From Cyanobacteria bacterium RUI128 (lineage in GTDB: Bacteria > Cyanobacteriota > Vampirovibrionia > Gastranaerophilales > Gastranaerophilaceae), in contig JAILHQ010000141.1 of NCBI GenBank assembly GCA_024695725.1, positions 1-6,474 on the forward strand: a DNA stretch of 6,474 nt. The letters are read 5' to 3'. Each line of letters starts with the position of its first letter. Position 1 is the first letter of the stretch. Both the position numbers and the translations under genes were made by a program. Below, in pieces: positions 1-5,576 of this stretch. The notes beneath the pieces are model-generated. The model saw nothing but the letters and a program-made list of their open reading frames with translations, ran no database searches and was not told the origin of the DNA.

Positions 1-50
1 TTATCCGTATCTATTATAGGTCGTTTCAGGTAATCGGGAAGTCGTTTCAT
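1..50 (-). CDS. lipA: Probable lipoyl synthase, N-terminal fragment (runs off the window edge)
   Basis: Only 16 full codons are visible, reading MKRLPDYLKRPIIDTD and still open at base 1. The LPxWLKRP-like opening resembles the region just before the first cysteine cluster of radical-SAM lipoyl synthases, which insert sulfur into octanoyl groups on lipoyl domains. The ATG (50-48) overlaps the TGA stop of the upstream gene in an ATGA, the usual arrangement for translationally coupled genes. The upstream gene encodes dihydrolipoyl dehydrogenase, an enzyme that acts on lipoylated proteins, which supports the assignment. The cysteine motifs that would prove it lie outside the window. The open frame and overlap are seen directly; the identity is inferred from a short match plus context. 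Confidence 0.6.
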   Translation of the reverse strand, partial: MKRLPDYLKRPIIDTD

Positions 51-1282
51 AATGTCATAATTCCTTCCATAATACCTTCAGAGTATGTCGGGTGTGCATA
101 GCAGACTTTTTTCAGTTCATCGGCTGACAGATTATTTGTCATGGCTATTGTTATCTGCTGAATAAGTGCTGATGCTTCCGGTGCTATGATACTTGCACCT
201 TTAATCTTTCCGTCTTTTGCAAGTATTTTTATGAACCCGTCAATACTGTTATCGCAGTGCGCTTTCCCCAGAGCGGCGAGAAGAATCATTGATTTTTCAT
301 AATTTTCGTCATCTTCTTTTGACTTGCTGACTTCTCCAACCCATGCTATTTCAGGGTTTCCGTAGACAACTGACGGTACGACCGATTTGTTGAACGGGAT
401 ATCAAGCACAAGTTCTTTTGCCTGACTCATTGCATAATGCGCAAGCATGATTTCTGCAGACGCATCACCTATCACACTGACATTCGGGTTATTAACGGTA
501 TTTGCTATACGACCTGTTGCAACTAATATGCATTCAGGTTCGATAACTATATCATTTGATAACGTAACTTTTTTATCTTCTATTTTTGAAACACAGGTTG
601 AGAGATAGGTTTTGATTTTCTTCATTTTGAACTGGCGTTCAATACGTTTTGACACTTCCCAGTCAGCGAGCGGGCATAATCTGTCAGCAAGCTCTACAAG
701 AGAAACTTCTGATCCAAAGGCTGATAATATTCTCGCCCATTCAATACCTATTGCGCCTGAACCGACTATCAGAATACTTTTCGGGAGTTTATCCAATTCT
801 AAAATATCGTCAGACGACAGAAGAAATTTGTGGTCAAACTCAAGTCCTTTAATTTCTTTTGGAACTGAACCCGTTGCGATAATTATTTCGGCACAGTTAT
901 ATTCGTTGTCGGCTGTTTTTATTGTATTTTTATCTGCCAACTCAGCCTCAGCTCTAATTATATTTACCCCTGAGTTTTTGAGGCTCATTTCAAGACCTTT
1001 TCTGAGTTTTGAAACGATATTGGTTTTGTATTCCTTCACTTTTTCAAAATCGAGAGTTACGTTATCGACACTGATACCTGTATTACCTAAGTTATTCAGT
1101 TCAGAGTATAAATCTGCGACGTGTAAAAATGCTTTTGTCGGGATACAGCCTTTGTTCAGGCATGTTCCTCCAAGCTCCTCTTTTTCAAAAAGGACTACTG
1201 ATTTACCAAGTTTTGTATAATAAAGTGCAGAAGTAAAACCTCCCGGACCTCCGCCAATAATACCAATATCAAAATTTTCCAT
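47..1282 (-). CDS. lpdA: Dihydrolipoyl dehydrogenase (E3 / L-protein), compact form
   Basis: Cytoplasmic FAD enzyme that reoxidises dihydrolipoyl groups using NAD+, as the E3 subunit of 2-oxoacid dehydrogenase complexes or the L-protein of glycine cleavage. Motifs run in the expected order: FAD-binding GGGPGG (residues 10-15), redox disulfide CLNKGC (C41, C46) within GGTCLNKGCIPTK, ATG at 136-138, the NAD-binding GSGAIG (174-179), ATGR (255-258), the second FAD contact IGD (271-273), and the active-site HPTYSE near the C-terminus (H397, E402). The ATG start is preceded by AAAGGGAG about eight bases upstream. At 411 residues it is about 50 shorter than the usual 460-475; part of the loss is between ATGR and IGD, where only 12 residues remain instead of roughly 40. 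All catalytic residues are kept, so it is probably active. It is first in an operon with the lipA-like gene, so lipoylation and lipoamide recycling appear co-expressed. Which lipoylated complex it serves cannot be told here. Confidence 0.93.
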   Translation of the reverse strand: MENFDIGIIGGGPGGFTSALYYTKLGKSVVLFEKEELGGTCLNKGCIPTKAFLHVADLYSELNNLGNTGISVDNVTLDFEKVKEYKTNIVSKLRKGLEMSLKNSGVNIIRAEAELADKNTIKTADNEYNCAEIIIATGSVPKEIKGLEFDHKFLLSSDDILELDKLPKSILIVGSGAIGIEWARILSAFGSEVSLVELADRLCPLADWEVSKRIERQFKMKKIKTYLSTCVSKIEDKKVTLSNDIVIEPECILVATGRIANTVNNPNVSVIGDASAEIMLAHYAMSQAKELVLDIPFNKSVVPSVVYGNPEIAWVGEVSKSKEDDENYEKSMILLAALGKAHCDNSIDGFIKILAKDGKIKGASIIAPEASALIQQITIAMTNNLSADELKKVCYAHPTYSEGIMEGIMTL

Positions 1283-1314
1283 ACACTTTCTCCCTTTTTC
1301 TAATTATACAATGA

Positions 1315-1342
1315 ATTATAACTTATTATTTATTTTTGTTAA
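1315..1342 (-). promoter_or_regulatory. Sigma70-type promoter for lpdA-lipA
   Basis: On the minus strand TTAACA (1342-1337, five of six to the -35 consensus) is separated by 16 bases from a perfect TATAAT (1320-1315). The predicted start of transcription falls near 1308, giving a leader of about 25 bases that contains the ribosome site. A second TATAAT at 1308-1303 lacks a good -35 and would leave almost no leader. The 133-base gap is shared with the divergent plus-strand gene. For that direction only -10-like boxes are visible (TATTAT 1374-1379, TATGAT 1382-1387), with no convincing -35. Confidence 0.6.
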
Positions 1343-1403
1343 CATATATAGCAAAAAATTTTTTTAGTTTCATTATTATAGTATGATGTAAGCATGTTTG
1401 GAT

Positions 1404-1418
1404 AAGGATATAGTTATG
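1404..1418 (+). promoter_or_regulatory. Shine-Dalgarno site fixing the ATG start of the RTX gene
   Basis: AAGGA at 1404-1408 lies seven bases before the ATG at 1416-1418. The reading frame could also open at a TTG at 1398, but that codon sits upstream of the AAGGA and has no purine-rich site at a workable distance. The ATG is therefore preferred, removing six residues from the longest possible protein. Confidence 0.75.
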
Positions 1419-3728
1419 AGTGAAAGTATTGAGTATAAAGTTAAGTTTAATCAGTTAAAATTTACAAAATCAGGTAATGATTTAATTATTTCATCAAAGA
1501 AATTCAAGAAGAATCAGGTATTAAAAGATTTCTTTACGTTAGAGGATCCGATTGATTTAATAAAAACGACGGACAGCAAGGTTGCACATTCACTTCTGCA
1601 GGATATGAAGGTATATGTATCGTCAGTGCAGAATGAAAACGGAGAATATGTTGCAGACGGTACGAAATATCAGGATATCATCACAGGTACCAAGTATGAT
1701 GATACTATTACAGGGGGTCAGGGCAACGACGTTATTACAAGCGGTCAGGGTAGTGATACCTTCATCTTCAATATAGGTGACGGTGTTGATACTATAAAAG
1801 ATGCTGATAAATCAGATGCGATACATATAAATACAGGGTTGAATAACCTTGTATATACAAGGGTTAAGAACAATTTAGAGATATCTTACTCAGATGATGA
1901 CAAAATTGTGTTAACCAATTTCTTCAAGAACAAATCTGAAAACAATGTTGATTTGATAAAGAATTTATCGGGCGAAACTCAGCTTGAATATGAAGATTAT
2001 ATAAATAATCCGCCATATTACGAATCATATTATCTTAACCAATATCAAAAGATTTATATTCTGAAAGTGTTTATGTCAATAGATGGTTATGAACTCTGTG
2101 AAAAATCTATCTTGAAGGATGCGACAATTCAGATTGGTGAAAAACGTTCCTACACAGGTACAGATTATAATGAAACCGTTATCGCAACAGGCAAGAACGG
2201 TGCTTTCAATATGGGAAAAGGTAATGATGTTATTACCTTTGGTGAAAATTACGGCAAGAGTGTTGTCACGGTTAACAAGGATGAAAACCTTAATCTCAGA
2301 TTTAGTCAGGATGTAGATTTCACTTATTCACTTTCAGGTTCAAACCTTATAATGAAATCAGCAGACGGAAATGTCATTACTCTGAAGGATTATCTTAAGG
2401 CTTACAATGACTCGACAGTCAAGATTAACGGAAAACGCATAACAACTCTGGAAAACTTTATGGAAATGTTAAAGCATGATGCAAGCGATTTTGTGAACGG
2501 TAAATTTACGGGTACTGTTCTTGACGATAATATCGACGCATCAGGGCTTGTTATGAACAAGAAAAAATCAACAGTTACCATAAATTCAAAATCAGGAAAT
2601 GATAAGATTATAGGTTCAAAATATAACGATATTATAAATGTTGAATCACTGGCGGGTGAAACTACATCAATAACCGAAAACGCCGGAGATAATACAATAA
2701 CAACAGGTTTGGGAACTAATAACATTACCGTAACAGGTTTTTCATCAAATAAAATAACAACGACCGGCGGTAAAAACAATATTACGCTTTCAAACATGGG
2801 TGTAAACAATATTTATGGCGGTGAGGGCAAAGATTATCTGACCATTACATCGGGTATAAACAATGTGAACATGGGTGACGGTCATAACAGGGCAATTGTT
2901 TCAGGCGGTAATAACAGAATTACCGGTGGGGCAGGAAATGATGAAGTAAAACTCAGTGGCGGTAAAAACGTTGTTAATACCGGTGACAGTTATGATATTG
3001 TTACTGTTATGGGCGGTTCAAATACCATAAATATGGGTGCAGGAAATGACAAACTTATATATTACTCCGGCACAAGCACAACGATTGACGGCGGTGAAGG
3101 GAATGATACTTACGATTTCATGAACTACGAGTTTGGTTCACATGTAAATATTACCGATACCGAAGGTGAAAACAGACTGTTATTCTCTGAGATGACAATG
3201 TATGATGCTTATGAAGAAGTATTAGATAACGGTATGGTTATCGGCATTGCCAGAATGGGCGGAAATCCTTACGTATTCTTTGATGTTACAATTGATGAAA
3301 ACGGTCAGGGTGTTGCAGGTAATGATGTATTATTCACATCAGCAAACAAGTTTACAGGTTTTGGGGATAACGGTGTTTATGTTGCCGATAAAAGCGCTAT
3401 TGCAAGTGTAGAAGGGGTTTATTTGGCAGCACTTTATTACTCAACAGGCCCTTCAAATTATCTGGGTTCTAACATTTCAGGTTATGAAATTGTTGATTTG
3501 GATGAACCGTACAACAGACCTAATTGGGGAGTCTTCTCAAATTCAAGATATCATCTGAACTTTGACGAATTGACAGAAAAAGTAGCGACCTGGTTAACTT
3601 CTGATGCAAATGACAGCGGTTACACTTCTGCAATGGATGTATTTACTAACGGTACTGATTCTCAGATAGCTCAATTAACAAGTATATACATTCGTAATGT
3701 TGATTGCTGCTATGAACAGTACAGATAA
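1416..3728 (+). CDS. RTX-type calcium-binding repeat protein, probably secreted
   Basis: A 770-residue protein without signal peptide or membrane segment. Residue numbers are from the ATG at 1416. The N-terminus (7-40) and two later stretches (144-172 and 299-330) look like the short hemolysin-type calcium-binding-related module that alternates with RTX repeats: a strand, NDL- or NL-x-I, a polar turn, then V/I-x-L-x-D/N-F/Y. Around 83-126 are near-canonical nonapeptides such as GGQGNDVIT, then GDGVDTIKD. A second beta-roll region runs from about 390 to 568, ending in GGEGNDTYDF, and contains a regular 18-residue repeat. The tail (about 585-770) is non-repetitive and ends with a VA-x-WL...YTS motif (723-738) and a CC pair (764-765). 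RTX repeats normally fold on binding calcium outside the cell, and such proteins usually leave through a type I system recognising an uncleaved C-terminus. Adhesin, S-layer-like or effector roles are all possible; no enzymatic domain is visible. The next gene begins 40 bases downstream with no clear terminator between. Confidence 0.82.
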   Translation: MSESIEYKVKFNQLKFTKSGNDLIISSKKFKKNQVLKDFFTLEDPIDLIKTTDSKVAHSLLQDMKVYVSSVQNENGEYVADGTKYQDIITGTKYDDTITGGQGNDVITSGQGSDTFIFNIGDGVDTIKDADKSDAIHINTGLNNLVYTRVKNNLEISYSDDDKIVLTNFFKNKSENNVDLIKNLSGETQLEYEDYINNPPYYESYYLNQYQKIYILKVFMSIDGYELCEKSILKDATIQIGEKRSYTGTDYNETVIATGKNGAFNMGKGNDVITFGENYGKSVVTVNKDENLNLRFSQDVDFTYSLSGSNLIMKSADGNVITLKDYLKAYNDSTVKINGKRITTLENFMEMLKHDASDFVNGKFTGTVLDDNIDASGLVMNKKKSTVTINSKSGNDKIIGSKYNDIINVESLAGETTSITENAGDNTITTGLGTNNITVTGFSSNKITTTGGKNNITLSNMGVNNIYGGEGKDYLTITSGINNVNMGDGHNRAIVSGGNNRITGGAGNDEVKLSGGKNVVNTGDSYDIVTVMGGSNTINMGAGNDKLIYYSGTSTTIDGGEGNDTYDFMNYEFGSHVNITDTEGENRLLFSEMTMYDAYEEVLDNGMVIGIARMGGNPYVFFDVTIDENGQGVAGNDVLFTSANKFTGFGDNGVYVADKSAIASVEGVYLAALYYSTGPSNYLGSNISGYEIVDLDEPYNRPNWGVFSNSRYHLNFDELTEKVATWLTSDANDSGYTSAMDVFTNGTDSQIAQLTSIYIRNVDCCYEQYR
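2793..3119 (+). repeat. Six tandem 18-residue beta-roll units inside the RTX protein
   Basis: Six consecutive units share the pattern S/M-G-G-x-N-x-I/V-x-x-G-x-G-x-D/N-x-hydrophobic-x-hydrophobic. Examples are SGGNNRITGGAGNDEVKL and MGGSNTINMGAGNDKLIY. Each unit pairs one asparagine-bearing turn (GGxNxI) with one RTX-like turn (GxGNDxxx), so the true period is two nonapeptides. The last unit has 19 residues. The DNA has diverged between units, with only short identical runs such as GCAGGAAATGA, so this is an old repeat rather than a fresh tandem expansion. Confidence 0.8.
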
Positions 3729-3768
3729 GAAGATTAAAAAATAATCGTAAAAATACTGAGGACAGACT

Positions 3769-4539
3769 GTGATTAGGCTTAATCTTGGCAGAAACTGTTT
3801 AAGATATTTAATAAGAGCGTACGGAATAAAAAAGATTTTTCTTCCGTATTACTCTTGTCGTACCGTATGGATTGCCGCAAGGGCTGAGGGGTGTGAGGTC
3901 AGGTTTTATCATATCGGAAAAGATTTTATGCCCGCTGAAACCTTTGGTAAAAAAGACTATGTTCTTTATATAAATTATTACGGTTTATGTGATACGAACT
4001 GTGAGGAGCTTGAAAAGATTTATCCTAATCTGATAGTTGATAATACTCAGGCTTTTTATTCTCCGAAAAGAGGACTGGCAAGTTTCAATTCTTTGAGGAA
4101 ATTTTTTAAGGTTCAAAACGGGGCATACCTTTATACAGACAGGGTTTTGAATGAGTGTTATGAGACAGATAAGTTTTTGTATATCCCAAAAACAATGCAG
4201 GAGGATTATGAACAGTTTGTCCAAAATGAGCTTTTGCTAAATGACGAACCGATAAAATATATTTACCCTGAGGTTGAGAAGGAGATGAATAGGATTGATT
4301 TCGAAGCGGATAAGAAAAATCGGCGGGAAAAGTTTCTATATTATCAGGAAAAATACGGGGCGGATAACCTTATCAGACTTGAGCTGAAGAGGGATAGTGT
4401 GCCTTATTGTTACCCTTTGTCAACAAAAAATGAAACTGTCAAAAAAGAATTAAACAATGACGGCATATCTTATTTGACACTTTGGGGGAGAGAATCGGAA
4501 GACTTTTTGAGTAATGTTGTTGCACTGCCGTTGGTGTGA
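3769..4539 (+). CDS. Short PLP-dependent aminotransferase-like protein (DegT/DnrJ/EryC1/StrS type), C-terminally clipped
   Basis: A 256-residue soluble fold-type-I PLP protein. The opening LNLGRNCLRYLIR followed by KKIFLPYYSC matches the substrate-side N-terminus of DegT-like proteins. VDNTQAF (90-96) corresponds to the ED-x-x-QA motif, with D91 expected to contact the pyridine nitrogen. FNSLRKFFKVQNGAYL (106-121) corresponds to the loop with the Schiff-base lysine, probably K111, and the following glycine-rich turn. DegT family enzymes usually transaminate keto-sugar nucleotides for surface glycans and have 350-400 residues; this one stops at NVVALPLV, where relatives usually go on into a final segment of some 20 residues. 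The start is GTG, supported by GAGGA at 3758-3762 with six-base spacing. It follows the RTX gene by 40 bases, suggesting one transcript, so it may serve surface-glycan or protein modification linked to that protein (inference). The sugar substrate and activity are unknown. Confidence 0.7.
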   Translation: MIRLNLGRNCLRYLIRAYGIKKIFLPYYSCRTVWIAARAEGCEVRFYHIGKDFMPAETFGKKDYVLYINYYGLCDTNCEELEKIYPNLIVDNTQAFYSPKRGLASFNSLRKFFKVQNGAYLYTDRVLNECYETDKFLYIPKTMQEDYEQFVQNELLLNDEPIKYIYPEVEKEMNRIDFEADKKNRREKFLYYQEKYGADNLIRLELKRDSVPYCYPLSTKNETVKKELNNDGISYLTLWGRESEDFLSNVVALPLV

Positions 4540-4553
4540 TATTTAAACAAAAT

Positions 4554-4578
4554 AAAAAGGCAAAGACAGGGCTTTGCC
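4554..4578 (-). terminator. Rho-independent terminator of the six-cysteine protein gene
   Basis: GGCAAAG (4559-4565) and CTTTGCC (4572-4578) form a 7-bp stem with a 6-base loop. On the minus strand the stem is followed by TTTTTATTTTG, a good U-tract, and lies about 40 bases past the stop at 4620. In the plus direction only GTTTG follows, so it would end the RTX/aminotransferase transcript less well, though the convergent placement may serve both. Confidence 0.75.
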
Positions 4579-4619
4579 GTTTGAAAATACAATGAAGATA
4601 AATTTGAAAACAAAAAAAA

Positions 4620-5255
4620 TTAGATATAATTTCCTACTTGTAAGAACGCCATAGGATGACTTGAAAGCAATTCGTTTGGACAGGCACTGCTTTTGTATAA
4701 TGTCATCTGGCTGTATGTCGAATAGTCTTTGTCATATTTGAAAAATGCCGCATTGTAACGCGGGTCATTCGGGTATGATTCACTTGTAAGTTTTTGGATA
4801 CTGGCAACAGGTCTTCCTTTTCTGTCGTATTCAGTATATTTTTCGCATACATAGTTTTCCTTAGCCTCTTTTTTTCCAATAACAACCGTATCTTTACCTT
4901 TAAAGATTGCAGGGTTTAATGTTTTTGATTCGCAGGAAACGAGCCTGTTGTCATCTCCTCCTGAGATTCCGCAGCCCATATCATACAAATCATCATAATT
5001 AACAGGTTTGCTGTTTTTCATATCGAGGAATTTTGCTTCCACTTTTTCTTTTGTCAAAGCCTCGTTCTTTGCGCCCTCTGCTTTTTTAGCATTAATCAGC
5101 GCTTTTGCTGCATTAGCTAATGCCGTCATCGCATCATCAAAATTATCGCCTGCTGAATCAATAGGCGATGTTTGAGGCATAACACCTTTGCCTCCCGTAA
5201 AATTAACACCACAATTATTGCCGGTGCAACTGGCACCAAACACTGTCATAGTCAT
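4620..5255 (-). CDS. Unrecognised 211-residue protein with six cysteines
   Basis: I do not recognise this family. The N-terminus MTMTVFGASC is too short and uncharged for a signal peptide and gives only a poor lipobox (GAS-C). Cysteines are at residues 10, 15, 95, 108, 137 and 192; C10 and C15 lie in CTGNNC, and an even number would allow three disulfides if the protein is exported. Residues 38-80 are alanine- and lysine-rich and should form a long helix or short coiled coil. The second half looks beta-rich and polar. YTEYDRKGRPVASIQ (140-154) and FFKYDKD (171-177) faintly resemble single YD-type strands of Rhs/YD-repeat proteins, but there is no array. It stands alone with its own terminator; a weak CTGACA (-35-like) lies far upstream with no well-spaced -10. 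The start is ATG at 5255 rather than GTG at 5264, because AAGGTGG lies five bases before the ATG. Location and role are unknown. Confidence 0.75.
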   Translation of the reverse strand: MTMTVFGASCTGNNCGVNFTGGKGVMPQTSPIDSAGDNFDDAMTALANAAKALINAKKAEGAKNEALTKEKVEAKFLDMKNSKPVNYDDLYDMGCGISGGDDNRLVSCESKTLNPAIFKGKDTVVIGKKEAKENYVCEKYTEYDRKGRPVASIQKLTSESYPNDPRYNAAFFKYDKDYSTYSQMTLYKSSACPNELLSSHPMAFLQVGNYI

Positions 5256-5260
5256 AATAA

Positions 5261-5267
5261 CCACCTT
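5261..5267 (-). promoter_or_regulatory. Shine-Dalgarno site AAGGTGG deciding the start of the six-cysteine protein
   Basis: On the minus strand AAGGTGG is followed by TTATT and then ATG (5255-5253). The GTG inside this motif could open the same frame three codons earlier, but it would then overlap its own ribosome site. The ATG is the better start. Confidence 0.7.
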
Positions 5268-5407
5268 CCCAATTAACTAAAATCTACAGTATCTATAAAG
5301 CATTTTTTTTGAAAAATTTGTCAGTTCGAAAAAAAATCTAAACAATTCTTAAAAAGGGCATTTATACACTTAATAGTGATTTGTTACTTTCTGTTTTTAG
5401 TTCTTCT

Positions 5408-5443
5408 GTCGTTGCGAGAGGCTTTAGCCTCGTGGCAATCCAG
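5408..5443. repeat. REP-like palindromic intergenic element
   Basis: GTCGTTGCGAGAGGC, then TTTA, then GCCTCGTGGCAATCCAG folds into a hairpin: GAGGC/GCCTC inner stem with a TTTA loop, a small internal loop, then an outer stem of GTTGC with GCAAT (four pairs plus a G-U). The ends GTC-x-TTGCGAG and GTGGCAATCCAG match a class of dispersed intergenic palindromes seen in many bacterial genomes, some mobilised by REP-associated (RAYT) transposases. Only one copy is in the window and no transposase gene is near, so mobility is inferred by resemblance. Confidence 0.6.
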
Positions 5444-5497
5444 CCGATTATCTCTTGAATTCTTACGTTCTTGCATACGTTCGTCTTCAAATTGATG

Positions 5498-5529
5498 AAA
5501 AAAAGAGGGATATTATCCCTCTCTTTTTT
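5498..5529 (-). terminator. Strong, apparently bidirectional Rho-independent terminator
   Basis: AGAGGGAT (5504-5511) and ATCCCTCT (5515-5522) form a perfect 8-bp stem with a 3-base ATT loop. On the minus strand six or more T follow, about 55 bases after the TAG stop at 5577, so it ends the right-hand RTX-like gene. On the plus strand CTTTTTT also follows, so it could terminate in both directions, but no plus-strand gene needs it here. Confidence 0.88.
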
Positions 5530-5576
5530 GTATATCTATCGGAGTATATTTACCCCCAATATTTACTCATTTACAC

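Larger units (their letters stand above)
5256..5576. other. Intergenic region with REP-like palindrome and terminator
   Basis: About 320 bases with no convincing gene on either strand. Reading upward it holds the leader of the six-cysteine gene (5256-5345, very AT-rich with runs of T and A), a small inverted repeat CACT-taat-AGTG (5367-5378), a REP-like palindrome (5408-5443), and a strong terminator for the rightmost gene (5498-5529). The short open frames here carry no ribosome site and are low-complexity or overlap the palindrome. Confidence 0.7.

Noticed and set aside
612..1220. Long plus-strand open frame of 202 codons
   Set aside because: Lies opposite the coding sequence of lpdA, whose motifs are unmistakable; it has serine/leucine-rich shadow composition and no ribosome site.
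1398..1415. TTG as the start of the RTX protein
   Set aside because: The AAGGA lies downstream of this TTG and is well spaced for the ATG at 1416.
2402..2809. Minus-strand frame of 135 codons inside the RTX gene
   Set aside because: Antisense shadow of the repetitive coding region, rich in V, F and P as expected from reversed Asn/Thr/Gly codons; no start signals.
2680..3119. CRISPR-like or tandem DNA repeat
   Set aside because: Periodicity is at the protein level with diverged codons; there are no identical direct repeats with unique spacers.
3729..3768. Terminator between the RTX gene and the aminotransferase-like gene
   Set aside because: Only a 5-bp AT-rich GATTA/TAATC stem, followed by GTAAAAA rather than a T-run.
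5220..5255. Lipoprotein signal in the six-cysteine protein
   Set aside because: The run before C10 has no positive charge and no hydrophobic core, and GAS-C is a poor lipobox.
5281..5320. Sigma70 promoter for the six-cysteine gene (CTGACA with TATAGA)
   Set aside because: Spacing is about 21 bases, outside the usual 16-18; not reported as a feature.
5463..5482. Short direct repeat TACGTTC twice, 12 bases apart
   Set aside because: Seven bases only, in an AT-rich gap, with no gene or element that would use it.
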